From assembly GCA_945952315.1 (NCBI GenBank), contig CAMFIE010000009.1, positions 1 through 64,000 of the forward strand: DNA of 64,000 nt, read 5' to 3'. Within the stretch, counting starts at the first letter, position 1; each line of letters begins with the position of its first letter. The translations under genes and the position numbers were made by a program. The stretch comes from an uncultured Rhizobium sp. Its GTDB lineage: Bacteria; Pseudomonadota; Alphaproteobacteria; Rhizobiales; Rhizobiaceae. The notes under the pieces were generated by a model. The model was not told the DNA's origin. It did no database searches and was given only the letters and a program-made list of their open reading frames with translations. Below, piece by piece: positions 16,849 to 26,891 of the stretch.

Positions 16849-18903
16849 ATGCGTGATCCCCGTCACTCCATCCTGTTCGAACCCGTGAAGATCGGCCCAA
16901 AGCTGGCGCGCAACCGTTTCTATCAGGTGCCGCATTGCAATGGCATGGGCCACCGCGAGCCGTCCGCCCTTGCGGGCATGCGCGGCATGAAGGCAAAGGG
17001 CGGCTGGGCGGTGATCTGCACGGAAGAGGTGGAAATCCATCCCTCCAGCGAAGTGGCGCCGTCCATCGAAGGCCGCATCTGGGAGGACCGCGATCTCTTC
17101 GCGCATGAGCGGGTGGTGAACGCGATCCATGAGGGCGGCGCGCTTGCGGGCATCGAGCTTGTGTTCAACGGGCCGCGCACGAACACCGCCTCGCGTCTGC
17201 CGCCGCTGGGCTTGAATTCGATGCCGGTTGCCTCCGAATGGCTGGAGCCGCTGCAGGGCAGGGCGATGGACCGGGAGGATTTCCGCGCGCTTCGCCGCTG
17301 GCATCGCAACGCGGCCTTGCGGGCGCGCAAGGCGGGCTATGACCTTATCTATGTCTATGCAGGCCACGGCCTGACGCTGACCCAGCAGCTTCTTTCCCGC
17401 GCCACGAATGATCGCACGGATGAATATGGCGGCAGTCTCGAAAACCGCGTGCGGCTGATCCGCGAGCTTCTGGAGGAAACCCGCGATGCGGTCGGTGCCG
17501 ATTGCGCGGTGCCGATGCGCATGGCGGTGGAGGAAAGCCAGCTGGAGCTGGGGCTCGAAAAGGCCGAGATCGAGGATATTGTCGGCATGCTCGCCGAACT
17601 GCCGGACCTCTGGGATTTCTGCATGGGCTCCTGGTCTCGCGACAGCCGAACCGCCCGCTTTTCCGCTGAAGGCTTTCAGGAGCCTTTCGTCAAGGGTCTG
17701 AAGCGGCTGACGACAAAGCCCGTGGTGGGTGTGGGCCGCTTCACCTCGCCGGATGCGATGGTGGAACAGATCCGCTCCGGCACACTGGATTTCATCGGTG
17801 CGGCCCGGCCATCGATTGCCGATCCCTTCCTGCCGAAGAAGATCGAGGAGGGGCACTACGACGACCTGCGCGAATGCATCGGCTGCAATATATGTGTGGC
17901 CGGTGACATGCAGAGCGTGCCGCTGCGCTGCACCCAGAACCCGACCATGGGCGAGGAATGGCGGCGCGGCTGGCATCCGGAAGTGATCCAGCCGAAGAAG
18001 CGCGATGCGCGTGTGCTGATCGTCGGCGCTGGCCCTGCCGGGCTTGAGGCCGCCCATCAGCTCGGCAAGCGCGGCTACGAAGTGGCCCTGACCGACAGCC
18101 GCAACACGCTGGGCGGCCGTGTTTCCCGCGAAAGCCGTCTTCCGGGGCTTGGCACCTGGCAGCGGGTCGCTGATTACCGCCTCGGGCAGATCGCGAAGCT
18201 CGACCACGTCGAAACCTATCCGGCAAGCACGATGACGGCCGATGACGTGCTGGCCTTCGGCGCAACACATGTGGCGATTGCAACGGGCGCCAGATACCGC
18301 GCCGATGCCCGCGGCCGGGCGCATCCGCGCGGGCTGATGATCAGCGAAGGCGCAAGCGTCCTTACGCCGGATGACATTTTCGATGGCGTCCAGCTTTCCG
18401 GGCAGGTTGTGGTCTATGATGACGAGCACTATGCGCTGGGCAGCGCCATTGCCGAGAAACTGGCGGGCGAGGGATGTTCGGTTACTCTCGTCACCCCGGC
18501 TCCGCTCGTCTCCTACTGGAATCAGCTCAATCTGGAACAGGGGTTCATCGAGCGGCGGCTGGTGGAAAAGGGTGTGCGGATCATCGCGCGCGCGACCGCC
18601 ACGGAAATTGTCGCTGGCAGATTTTCGGCACAGGATGATGTCACCGGTGCAAGGCTGGATATTTCTGCTGACCAAGTCGTCGTTCTTGCCAGCCGCGAGC
18701 CGCAGCTGGGCCTGATCAACGCGTTGAAGGAGCGGCAGGCCGAATGGGCCGATGCCGGTCTTGAAAGCGTGACGCTGATCGGAGACGCCCACAATCCCGG
18801 CATGATCGTGCATGCCACCTATGCCGGTCATCGCTACGCCCGCGAGCTGGATGAACCGATGGACGCCGATGCGGTGCCCTTCCTCAGGGATATGCCGCGC
18901 TAG
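16849..18903 (+). CDS. Trimethylamine-dehydrogenase-like FMN / 4Fe-4S / FAD-fold oxidoreductase, substrate unknown
   Basis: A 684-aa flavoenzyme with the domain order of trimethylamine dehydrogenase: an N-terminal old-yellow-enzyme barrel, a 4Fe-4S site and a C-terminal nucleotide-binding half. Cys30 in NRFYQVPHC aligns with the 6-S-cysteinyl-FMN cysteine of TMADH, and IYVYAGH keeps its active-site Tyr and His. The cluster cysteines are at 343, 346, 349 and 361 (CIGCNIC...RC). VLIVGAGPAGLEAA is the dinucleotide motif. The aromatic residues that cage trimethylammonium in TMADH appear replaced (TEEVEI at the Tyr60 region; no Trp after the third cluster cysteine). A related N-methyl compound is a likely substrate (compare dimethylglycine and N-methylproline demethylases). 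AAGAGGAG precedes the ATG. Confidence 0.85.
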   Translation: MRDPRHSILFEPVKIGPKLARNRFYQVPHCNGMGHREPSALAGMRGMKAKGGWAVICTEEVEIHPSSEVAPSIEGRIWEDRDLFAHERVVNAIHEGGALAGIELVFNGPRTNTASRLPPLGLNSMPVASEWLEPLQGRAMDREDFRALRRWHRNAALRARKAGYDLIYVYAGHGLTLTQQLLSRATNDRTDEYGGSLENRVRLIRELLEETRDAVGADCAVPMRMAVEESQLELGLEKAEIEDIVGMLAELPDLWDFCMGSWSRDSRTARFSAEGFQEPFVKGLKRLTTKPVVGVGRFTSPDAMVEQIRSGTLDFIGAARPSIADPFLPKKIEEGHYDDLRECIGCNICVAGDMQSVPLRCTQNPTMGEEWRRGWHPEVIQPKKRDARVLIVGAGPAGLEAAHQLGKRGYEVALTDSRNTLGGRVSRESRLPGLGTWQRVADYRLGQIAKLDHVETYPASTMTADDVLAFGATHVAIATGARYRADARGRAHPRGLMISEGASVLTPDDIFDGVQLSGQVVVYDDEHYALGSAIAEKLAGEGCSVTLVTPAPLVSYWNQLNLEQGFIERRLVEKGVRIIARATATEIVAGRFSAQDDVTGARLDISADQVVVLASREPQLGLINALKERQAEWADAGLESVTLIGDAHNPGMIVHATYAGHRYARELDEPMDADAVPFLRDMPR

Positions 18904-19147
18904 GCCGGATACGATTTTTTGCAGGTGGCGGAATGGCGCCTTGCCGCCGCCCCCTGCAAATGTAACGCAACAGAAACCATCTCCGCCCGCTTCCTGTTAA
19001 GCACAGCAACGGGAAATCCCGTGGATTTCGCGTATCAGGGCAATTTTCCGAAACAACGCGGCAAGCTATCTGCTTCTTTTCATCAATATTTAATTAGATG
19101 ATTCGACATTTCTCACATCCGAACAACGGGTCTGGGGAGAAAATATA

Positions 19148-21073
19148 ATGGTCGAAATCAACCGCAATGAGTTCAACAGCTTCGTCGACAAGATCTCTGG
19201 CGAGCATTGGAACAGCACCACGATTACCGTCAATATCGATGGTCTGAAAAACAATCTGGGACAGTATAATGCCGCGATCGATGCGCTGAAAATCTGGTCC
19301 ACATCGACGGGCCTCAAGTTCCAGTACGTGCATGACAATTCCGCCAACATCACCATCGACAACAACTACGGTGGTGCCTTCACAAACCACTATACGGTTC
19401 CGGGGACTGATACGTTGGCGGGTGCCTATATCAATATTTCGGAGTACTGGAACACCAATGCCCCTCCGGGAACCGATCCCTGGGCAAAGGGCTATTACGG
19501 CCTGCAAACCTTCATCCACGAAATCGGCCATGCGCTGGGGCTCGAGCATCCCGGCACCTACAATGGCGGCAGCCCGAACTATTATACAAGCCGGGGCGCC
19601 GATATCGATACGTTCCAGTATTCGGTCATGTCCTATTTCTGGCAGGGCTATAACCCGCAGAACCATGCCAGCAACCTGTGGCTCACCGGGCCGATGATGG
19701 CCGATATCGAGGCGATCAAGAAGCTCTATGGTCATCTTGACGTCAACACCGGCAATACGGTCTACGGCCTCGGCGAAACCGTGTTTGGCGGCTGGACGGA
19801 TATCGGCAAGCACCAGTATTCGACCTATACCATCTATGATACCGGCGGCCGTGACCTGCTGGATTACAGTGATGTCTATGTCGGCCGCGAAATGTGGGAT
19901 GGCACGCAGTTCAACGTGATCGATCTCCGCGAAGGCCATTTCTCCGATGTCGGCGGCTGGATCGGCAATGTGTCTATTGCGCTGGATACGGTCATTGAAG
20001 ACGTCAAGGGCAGCCAGGTGATGGATATCATCCGTGGCAATGATGCGGATAACAGCATCTATGGCATGGATGGCGATGACAAACTCTATGGCGGCTATGG
20101 CAATGACACCGTCTATGGCGGCTACGGCAATGACTACATGGAAGGTAATGACGGCAACGATACGCTCGATGGTGGCCTCGGCTATGACGAGATGTATGGC
20201 GGCGATGGCAATGACACGCTGCGCGGCGGTACCGATGACGACCATCTCGAAGGTTCAGGCGGCAATGACGTGCTCGATGGCGGCACCGGTGCCGACTACA
20301 TGGAAGGCGGCAGTGGCGGCGACGATTATTATGTCGATACGCTCGGCGATGTGGTTTTCGAATATGACGACGGCACGGTCGGCAACAACGATGTGGTGCG
20401 CGCCGCCTCGGAATGGGCAACCTATTACCGGGTGATGAACGCCGGGGCTAAGACCGACCGCGTGCTTTCCACCGTGGATTACACGCTGGGTGACAATGTC
20501 GAGGGCCTGAAGCTGATCGGTGCCGGCAACCAGAACGGCACCGGCAACAGCGAGAACAACACGATCATCGGCAATGGTGCCAATAACGTTCTGAAGGGCA
20601 TGGATGGCTCTGATTACATCTCAGCCGGTGGCGGTTCCGATACGCTGGAGGGCGGCAATGGCGATGACTGGCTGGATGGCGGCTATGGCCGCGATATCCT
20701 GACGGGCGGTTCGGGCAATGATGCCTTCGTCTTTGGCGTCGGCTTTTCGCAGACGGCACCGGGCCGGGGCGCAAGCTGGAGCTACATCAATGCTTCGTCG
20801 GACATCGTCAAGGACTTCGTCCATGCGGAAGATGTGATCGTGCTCAGCCACACAGGCTTTGCCGCGCTGAATGCAGGTGCAAGGCTCAACGCCAGCGCCT
20901 TCACGCTCGGAACAGGCGCCGCCAACCAAGATACCCGCGTGATCTATGACCAGAACACCGGCAAGCTTTGGTACGATGCCGATGGCACCGGCCGCGGCTT
21001 CGACAAGGTGCTGATCGCGACCTTCGAAAACAAGGCGGCCATCGATATCAACGACTTCCTGCTCGTCGCCTGA
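19148..21073 (+). CDS. Serralysin-type zinc metalloprotease with RTX repeats (peptidase family M10B)
   Basis: A 641-aa secreted protease. The zinc site [11 protein letters not shown] spans residues 124-134 (His124, Glu125, His128, His134) and the Met-turn is SVMSYF (Met161), both diagnostic of serralysins. From about residue 290 the protein has glycine-aspartate nonapeptide repeats (such as [18 protein letters not shown]) that bind calcium and fold after secretion. There is no N-terminal signal peptide, and the C-terminus (DINDFLLVA) is the hydrophobic tail expected of type I secretion substrates. No dedicated ABC exporter is nearby. A terminator follows at 21102. It is followed by a second RTX gene. 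Confidence 0.93.
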   Translation: MVEINRNEFNSFVDKISGEHWNSTTITVNIDGLKNNLGQYNAAIDALKIWSTSTGLKFQYVHDNSANITIDNNYGGAFTNHYTVPGTDTLAGAYINISEYWNTNAPPGTDPWAKGYYGLQTFIHEIGHALGLEHPGTYNGGSPNYYTSRGADIDTFQYSVMSYFWQGYNPQNHASNLWLTGPMMADIEAIKKLYGHLDVNTGNTVYGLGETVFGGWTDIGKHQYSTYTIYDTGGRDLLDYSDVYVGREMWDGTQFNVIDLREGHFSDVGGWIGNVSIALDTVIEDVKGSQVMDIIRGNDADNSIYGMDGDDKLYGGYGNDTVYGGYGNDYMEGNDGNDTLDGGLGYDEMYGGDGNDTLRGGTDDDHLEGSGGNDVLDGGTGADYMEGGSGGDDYYVDTLGDVVFEYDDGTVGNNDVVRAASEWATYYRVMNAGAKTDRVLSTVDYTLGDNVEGLKLIGAGNQNGTGNSENNTIIGNGANNVLKGMDGSDYISAGGGSDTLEGGNGDDWLDGGYGRDILTGGSGNDAFVFGVGFSQTAPGRGASWSYINASSDIVKDFVHAEDVIVLSHTGFAALNAGARLNASAFTLGTGAANQDTRVIYDQNTGKLWYDADGTGRGFDKVLIATFENKAAIDINDFLLVA

Positions 21074-21101
21074 TCATCCGCACGCTTCCTGCAAAAACAT
21101 G

Positions 21102-21131
21102 ATCCCCCGCCAGTGGCGGGGGATTTCTGTT
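21102..21131 (+). terminator. Rho-independent terminator after the serralysin-like gene
   Basis: ATCCCCCGCC-AGT-GGCGGGGGAT is a perfect 10-bp stem followed by TTCTGTT. The same 3' arm and tail (GGGGGATTTCTGTT) recur after the next RTX gene. Confidence 0.85.
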
Positions 21132-21330
21132 ATCGGCCATTGTTGCGCCAGATGCAGTGCTACGAAAGGCCTTCGACCAAATCAGCTTCAATTCGCTCGA
21201 CCCTTTGTCTTGGACTAGTCCATCGTCGGTTCTTGCCATTCGTTCTTCAGTCCATTCTTGAATAGCAACTGTTTATTAACGGTATCAGGCGCGAGCCCAT
21301 TTCTGGGCTCCGTCCGGGCGAACAGGAGTT

Positions 21331-24096
21331 TTGAGTATGGCTACATTTAATGACTTAGCCGGCGGACTTATTGGGGGTAACCTCGGCGGTTTGATAAATT
21401 CGGGCGGCACCCTGATCGGGGATGACGGTAACAATACGCTCGACGGCGGACCTGGAGCCAATACCATGCAGGGTGGTGCTGGAAATGATACCTATTACGT
21501 CGATAACACGGGCGACAAGGTGATCGAGTTATGGCGTGGCGGCACGGACACCGTATTCTCCAAAGTGAACTATACACTCGGCCAGTATGTTGAAAACCTG
21601 ACGCTTGAGGGGGCAACGGCCATTTTTGGCACGGGCAATGATCTGGCAAATACGATTATCGGCAATGATATAGGCAACCAGCTGTCAGGAATGGATGGCG
21701 AAGACCTGTTGAAGGGCATGGGCGGTGATGACACGCTGAGCGGCGGCGATGGTGCTGATATCCTGGAGGGGGGCGACGGGAATGACACGCTTTATGGCTA
21801 TTACCCCATCGCCTTTGAGAAATTAGCTGATGATTTTGATATCGATACCCTGAGAGGCGGGAAGGGTAATGATATATACTACCTCTCGGAATCCGTGACT
21901 GATAATGTTCAGGAAAATCCTGATGAGGGCCTGGATACGCTCCGCTCCATGACGCATGTACTGGCGACACCGCCGAATGTCGAGGACGTCGAGCTCATCG
22001 GTTTCCGGGAGCAAAATGCGGTTGGCAACCAGCTCGACAACCGGCTGGTCGGAAACAGGTTTTACAATAGGCTCGATGGCCAGGACGGTGCCGATACGCT
22101 TGATGGTGGCCGGGATGGTTTTGCGGATACACTGATCGGTGGCAATGGCAACGACACCTATCTGATCTCCGAGAAGGAGGAGATCGTTGAAAAGGCCGGC
22201 GGCGGCATCGACACAGTCTATTTTGCACCGGATGGCCGAATACTCACTCGCCTTGACAGCCTCTCCTTCACGCTCCCCGACAATGTAGAGAATATTGTCC
22301 TCAAAGGTACGGCTGAGATTGCTACCGGCAATGCGGAAGGCAATCTCATGACCGGGAACGACCTTGCCAACCAACTATTCGAAATGGGGGGCAATGACAC
22401 CCTAGACGGCGGCCTCGGTGCTGACCGGATGGAAGGCGGGCAGGGCGATGACACCTATTTTGTTGACAATGCCGGTGACAAAGTCATCGAAAGCGCAAAC
22501 CAGGGCCTGGATACAGTCCGGTCACGGGTAAATTACACGCTTTCCGATAATGTCGAAAACCTGATTCTCGAAGGGGACGCTACTCAGGGCACGGGAAATG
22601 GCCTCTCGAATACAATCCGTGGCGGACAGGGCAAGGATACCTTGTTTGGACTTGGCGGGGACGACGTTCTTGACGGCGGTTCAGGCGCAGATACCCTTTA
22701 CGGGGGCAGCGGGAATGACATCTACGAGGTAGACAATCTCTATGACCGGGTATTTGAAAATATCAACGAGGGCACCGATGAAGTTCGCTTTGGTGTCTAC
22801 ATGGGTTCCCTGGAAAGGCTCGCAGACAATGTGGAAAACATCACGTTGTTGAATTGGAGCCTGAACGCCACGGGCAACGGGCTTGATAACCGCATAGTCG
22901 GCAATGCCCTGCCAAACATCCTGACCGGCGGTGACGGCAATGACTGGCTGGACGGAGGCGGCGGTATTGACTCGCTGATCGGTGGTCGTGGAGACGATGT
23001 CTACGTAGTGGACAATAGCGCAGAGGCACCTCGCGAATATGACGGGGAGGGCGTGGATACCGTCCGAAGTTCCGTTACCTTTTTCCTGGCGGACAATTTT
23101 GAAAATCTGGTGCTTACCGGCAATGAATCGATCAACGGTTATGGCAATGGGTTGAATAACAATATCACGGGCAATGATGCAGCCAATACACTGGTTGGCG
23201 GCGGGGGAAATGATGTGCTGGATGGTGGAAAGGGGGCGGACCTAATGGGTGGTGGCCTTGGTTCCGACCGGTACTATGTGGACAATGCCGGGGATCGGGT
23301 ACTGGAAGATGCCGTAGAAAAACCCGACGCCATCGCTCGCATCGATCAGGAGAGGCCGGACTGGCTCGGAAACTACCAGAGCATCCTCGGTCTCAACGCC
23401 TATGACTGGGTGTTCTCGACGATAAACTATACGTTGTCTGATACATCCAATATCGAGGTTTTGGCGCTGCGCGGCAAAGCAAACATCAATGCTACCGGCA
23501 ACAATCTGGACAATGGCATTACGGGCAACGGAGGCGACAACATCCTGAAAGGGCTCGGTGGCAACGATGCGCTATGGGGCGGTGCCGGTGCCGACAGACT
23601 TGAAGGCGGTGAAGGGGACGACTGGTTGGACGGTGGCTATGGTCATGATGTGCTGATCGGCGGTGCCGGGCGTGATGTCTTTGACTTTGGTGAAAATTTC
23701 CCCATCGATCCCGTCACCCGAAAGGTTACTGGAAACATGCTTTCTGACAGCCATGATATCGTAATGGATTTTGTCCATGGCGAAGACAAAATTGCTCTGT
23801 CGATGAAGACATTTGCTGCTTTTTCCGGACTGCGGCCCGGGGATGGCATTTCAACCGGTCATTTGCGGATTGTGACTTCGACTGACAAATGGGACCTGTC
23901 TTTTTCGGCGGACACTGACGATTTTCTGATCTACGACCGTTATAGCGGCAAGCTCTGGTACGACGCGAACGGAAATGCATCGGTTACAGACGAAGCTGGT
24001 CAGTGGAGCGGGAAACGGTTGATTGCAACCTTTGTTGATCCCGACGGCCGTCATCCGCAGTCACTCGACTATACCGATTTCATGCTGGTCGCGTGA
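21331..24096 (+). CDS. RTX repeat protein without a visible catalytic domain
   Basis: A 921-aa protein made almost wholly of hemolysin-type calcium-binding repeats. Units of a nonapeptide block (such as [10 protein letters not shown] and GGSGADTLYGGSGND) alternate with a spacer of the type YYVDNTGDKVIE, NYTLGQYVENLTLEG, then GTGN-LANTI-GN, repeated about seven times. No HExxH or other catalytic motif was found. The C-terminus (DYTDFMLVA) resembles that of the upstream serralysin-like protein, consistent with type I secretion. The start ATG at 21337 is preceded by AGGAGTTTTG; ATG at 21331 is not a better fit, so both share the frame. Likely an adhesin or matrix protein (inference). Confidence 0.87.
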   Translation: MSMATFNDLAGGLIGGNLGGLINSGGTLIGDDGNNTLDGGPGANTMQGGAGNDTYYVDNTGDKVIELWRGGTDTVFSKVNYTLGQYVENLTLEGATAIFGTGNDLANTIIGNDIGNQLSGMDGEDLLKGMGGDDTLSGGDGADILEGGDGNDTLYGYYPIAFEKLADDFDIDTLRGGKGNDIYYLSESVTDNVQENPDEGLDTLRSMTHVLATPPNVEDVELIGFREQNAVGNQLDNRLVGNRFYNRLDGQDGADTLDGGRDGFADTLIGGNGNDTYLISEKEEIVEKAGGGIDTVYFAPDGRILTRLDSLSFTLPDNVENIVLKGTAEIATGNAEGNLMTGNDLANQLFEMGGNDTLDGGLGADRMEGGQGDDTYFVDNAGDKVIESANQGLDTVRSRVNYTLSDNVENLILEGDATQGTGNGLSNTIRGGQGKDTLFGLGGDDVLDGGSGADTLYGGSGNDIYEVDNLYDRVFENINEGTDEVRFGVYMGSLERLADNVENITLLNWSLNATGNGLDNRIVGNALPNILTGGDGNDWLDGGGGIDSLIGGRGDDVYVVDNSAEAPREYDGEGVDTVRSSVTFFLADNFENLVLTGNESINGYGNGLNNNITGNDAANTLVGGGGNDVLDGGKGADLMGGGLGSDRYYVDNAGDRVLEDAVEKPDAIARIDQERPDWLGNYQSILGLNAYDWVFSTINYTLSDTSNIEVLALRGKANINATGNNLDNGITGNGGDNILKGLGGNDALWGGAGADRLEGGEGDDWLDGGYGHDVLIGGAGRDVFDFGENFPIDPVTRKVTGNMLSDSHDIVMDFVHGEDKIALSMKTFAAFSGLRPGDGISTGHLRIVTSTDKWDLSFSADTDDFLIYDRYSGKLWYDANGNASVTDEAGQWSGKRLIATFVDPDGRHPQSLDYTDFMLVA

Positions 24097-24108
24097 TCTG
24101 GAGACTAG

Positions 24109-24142
24109 ACCCCTGCCGCAAGGGCGGCGGGGGATTTCTGTT
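24109..24142 (+). terminator. Rho-independent terminator after the second RTX gene
   Basis: ACCCCTGCCGC-AAG-GGCGGCGGGGG forms a GC-rich stem with a small mismatch, then ATTTCTGTTG. The 3' half repeats that of the first RTX gene's terminator. Confidence 0.75.
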
Positions 24143-24159
24143 GTCCGGTAGGGAGGTAC

Positions 24160-24657
24160 TCAGCCGCGGGTGCCCTTGGCGATCGGCTCCTGATAGGTGA
24201 AGCCCATGTCCCAGGGGAAATAGATCCAGGTATCCTGGCTGACTTCGGTCACGAATGTATCGATGGTCGGAACGCCCTTCGGCTTGGCGTAAACGCAGGC
24301 GAAATGGGCCTTGGGCAGCATGGCGCGCACTTCTGCGGCGGTCTTGCCGGTATCGGTCAGGTCATCGACCACCAGCACGCCTTCGCCGCCATTGACGGTG
24401 AGATCGGCGGAAATGCCCTTCAGCACACTCATTTCGCCCTGATTGACATAGTCATGGTAGGACGCGATGCAGACGGTTTCGATCAGGCGGATGTTCAGTT
24501 CGCGCGAAATGATCGCCGCCGGAACGAGGCCGCCGCGGGTGATGCAGACGATGGCCCGGAACTCCTGGCCAACACCCGCCAGCCGCCAGGCAAGCGCGCG
24601 GGCATCACGGTGAAACTGGTCCCAGGAGACGGGAAAGGCTTTATCAGGAAGCGACAT
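24160..24657 (-). CDS. gpt: Xanthine (guanine) phosphoribosyltransferase
   Basis: This enzyme salvages guanine and xanthine to GMP and XMP with PRPP. The PRPP motif is visible as [14 protein letters not shown] (about residues 84-97), with [20 protein letters not shown] before it and PWDMGF late in the protein, all as in bacterial Gpt. The frame is open to 24738, but the ATG at 24657 ([19 protein letters not shown]) has AAGGG upstream and gives 165 aa, the family length. It is convergent with the RTX gene and lies downstream of the stress-protein gene on the same strand, which has its own terminator. Confidence 0.95.
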   Translation of the reverse strand: MSLPDKAFPVSWDQFHRDARALAWRLAGVGQEFRAIVCITRGGLVPAAIISRELNIRLIETVCIASYHDYVNQGEMSVLKGISADLTVNGGEGVLVVDDLTDTGKTAAEVRAMLPKAHFACVYAKPKGVPTIDTFVTEVSQDTWIYFPWDMGFTYQEPIAKGTRG

Positions 24658-24763
24658 GGCAGACCCTTGAGCTTGGCAGATTTCGATTGCCGGAAATAAC
24701 GGATTTTCGATCCGTTTGGCAAGAAAGGGCAGGGCCAAAGCGGTGGCTGCGAGCGCTTATGCA

Positions 24764-24793
24764 CCATAAAAGACGGGGCTGTCGCCAGCCCCG
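24764..24793 (-). terminator. Rho-independent terminator for the universal stress protein gene
   Basis: On the minus strand CGGGGCTG-GCGA-CAGCCCCG is a perfect 8-bp stem followed by TCTTTTATGG. It starts 25 bases after the stop at 24818. Confidence 0.88.
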
Positions 24794-24817
24794 CGGTAAA
24801 GTTCAGGCGTCGAAGGT

Positions 24818-25657
24818 TCAGCGTGACATCAGCGTCAGCGCCGTCATGCTGTCCAGCACAGTCCGGGTCACGCCGCCGAACAGCAGTTCGCGCAGGCGGC
24901 TCTTGCTGAAGGCGCCCATCACCAGAAGATCGATGCCACTGTCAGAGAGCCGGTTTTCCAGCACGGTCGCGGGCGAAAGGCCTTCGCTCGGCACGGTCAC
25001 CACTTCGGCCTTCACGCCATGGCGGGCAAGGGTGGTTGCAAGCTCGGCGCCCACAAGCTCCACGCTCTGGTTGCCCTTCGCCTGCGGATCGACGGTGAAG
25101 ACTTCCACATTCTGCGCCTGTTTCAGGAAAGGCAGGGCATCGAAGACCGCACGGGTTGCCTCGCGCGTGCCGTTCCAGCCGACAAGAATGCGCTTGATCG
25201 GCTTTGCCTCGCCGAAAATATAGGGCACGAGCAGAACCGGGCGGCCGCTCTCGAACAGGCATTGCTCGATATCACTGTCATCGCTGGCATAGGACGGGTC
25301 CGATTGCGCGGTGATGATCAGATCGGCGCACCGCAGCGTATCGGTGGCGTTTGCCGAACCGTAACCGGACATGGAAACGAAGTTGCGCCATTCGCCGGAG
25401 ACGGCATCCAGCCGGATTGCTTCGTCGAAAACCGCTTTCAGCTCAAGCGTCTGCGCATGGGCAGCATCCTGCATGGCCTGAATGGAGGCCGGGTCGGGCA
25501 TGGCCATCGGCGCGGCCATGGGGGCCACGGAAATCTGCTCCACATGCAGACCCACCAGATGGGCATCATGCCTGCGGGCCAGATCGGTCGCGCATTTCAT
25601 CACCGCACGAGCGTTCTTCTCGTTCGACAGAACGCAGACAATGGTTTTGTAGGTCAT
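24818..25657 (-). CDS. Universal stress protein family protein (UspA-type, tandem fold)
   Basis: A 279-aa protein with two Usp-type halves. The first begins MTYKTIVCVLSNEKNARAVM and the second begins near PIKRILVGWNGTREATRA. The C-terminal half ends with the nucleotide-binding pattern LVMGAFSKSRLRELLFGG (G-x2-G-x9-G(S/T)-like), suggesting ATP binding. GAGGAAA precedes the ATG at 25657; the frame is open to 25726, but upstream codons look spurious. It sits alone with a terminator at 24764. Usp proteins are usually induced by starvation or oxidative stress, and no specific role can be read here. Confidence 0.9.
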   Translation of the reverse strand: MTYKTIVCVLSNEKNARAVMKCATDLARRHDAHLVGLHVEQISVAPMAAPMAMPDPASIQAMQDAAHAQTLELKAVFDEAIRLDAVSGEWRNFVSMSGYGSANATDTLRCADLIITAQSDPSYASDDSDIEQCLFESGRPVLLVPYIFGEAKPIKRILVGWNGTREATRAVFDALPFLKQAQNVEVFTVDPQAKGNQSVELVGAELATTLARHGVKAEVVTVPSEGLSPATVLENRLSDSGIDLLVMGAFSKSRLRELLFGGVTRTVLDSMTALTLMSR

Positions 25658-25859
25658 GGCGGTTTCCTCGTATGGTTTGAGCACGGGCGGCATTCGGGCC
25701 GAAGCGGAAAAGCCGTGCTGTCTCACTCAATGCGGAAAGGGCTGGGCCGGTTGCCTCACCCCTTCGCTTCCATGCAAAGAATACACCTCGCGTGCCGGAC
25801 AGGATTGATTTCAATCAATAAACAAGCCCTATTCCGACAGGCTGCCTACACGAAATCTG

Positions 25860-26648
25860 CTAGGCCTCCATGATCACACCGGTTGCCTGCTTGGTCTGGC
25901 GAATTCGCTCGATCATCTCTTCCACGGCCTGTGAAGCAGCATCACAGAGCTGCGGATCGCGGGCACGGATGACGATTTCGGTCGAGAAGGTCGTCCCGTC
26001 ATAGCGCGGATAGGAGCCGATGGAGGTCTCCTTGTGCGCGGCCTGCACCTCGCCCAGCGCGGTGCCGATATCACCCTCGCCAAACGGACTTTTCACGGCA
26101 CGCGAATGAATGGTTGCACCGGTCCGAAGCGTCGGCACAACCGCTTCCACCATTGCTATGAAGACCTGCGGAACGCCCGCCATGACATGCACGTTTTCCA
26201 CGATGAAGCCCGGCGCGGTGGAAACGGGATTGGGAATATGGACAGCACCACGCGGCATGCGCGCCATGCGCCGCCGCGCCTCGGTGAATTCAAGGCCGCG
26301 CTTCGCATGCATGTCACCGAGCAGGGACAAGGCCTTCTCGTCATGTTCGCAGGGAAGCCCGAACGCCTTGGCAACCGCATCTGCCGTAATATCATCGTGC
26401 GTTGGACCGATGCCCCCGGATGTGAAGACATAATCGTAGCGCGTCCGCAGTGCATTCAGCGCCTCGACAATCGCCTCTTCATCATCGGCGACGATGCGGA
26501 CCTCCTTGAGATCGATGCCGGTGGCGGTGAGCACGCTTGCGAGATGGCCGATATTCCTGTCGCGCGTGCGGCCGGACAGAAGCTCGTCACCGATCGCCAG
26601 AATGGCAGCCGTTACAATGGTTTGGTTCTCAAGCGGGGAAGCGGGCAT
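25860..26648 (-). CDS. CinA-like molybdopterin-binding domain protein (COG1058)
   Basis: A 262-aa protein corresponding to the N-terminal MoCF/MogA-like half of CinA (competence/damage-inducible protein A). ILAIGDELLSGRTRDRN opens the fold and VFTSGGIGPTHDDITADAVA is the conserved active-site loop. The C-terminal nicotinamide-nucleotide amidase half is absent, as in other rhizobial short CinA proteins. A pyrophosphatase role for such domains has been proposed, but the substrate is not certain here. The gene is transcribed away from wrbA across a 243-base region with no clear site. Confidence 0.9.
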   Translation of the reverse strand: MPASPLENQTIVTAAILAIGDELLSGRTRDRNIGHLASVLTATGIDLKEVRIVADDEEAIVEALNALRTRYDYVFTSGGIGPTHDDITADAVAKAFGLPCEHDEKALSLLGDMHAKRGLEFTEARRRMARMPRGAVHIPNPVSTAPGFIVENVHVMAGVPQVFIAMVEAVVPTLRTGATIHSRAVKSPFGEGDIGTALGEVQAAHKETSIGSYPRYDGTTFSTEIVIRARDPQLCDAASQAVEEMIERIRQTKQATGVIMEA

Positions 26649-26891
26649 TGGGGGCTCTCTTTCGGAATTCTGAGGTCAATCTAGTGCCCGGTCCGCCATT
26701 TGCAATGCATCGCAACGCAAGGCAGACATGAGCAGAAGCAATAGGCAAGTTCACTCCCGTTGAACAGTGCGTTCCTGCCAGAGAGCTTTCACCACGCGGG
26801 GGGCTGCCATAGATGTGCATGCGAACAACGGTCTGCCGTCCTTCTTTTTTCAGGCCGCTGCTGAACCCGATTTACTCCAAGGAGAATACCG

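Noticed and set aside
18913-18961. Hairpin after the TMADH-like gene as an intrinsic terminator
   Set aside because: The inverted repeat (TTTGCAGG with CCTGCAAA) is imperfect in the middle and has no T run downstream on the plus strand.
19148-24142. A complete local type I secretion system for the RTX proteins
   Set aside because: No ABC transporter or membrane-fusion protein is present in the window; TolC at 57.6 kb sits in its usual housekeeping context.
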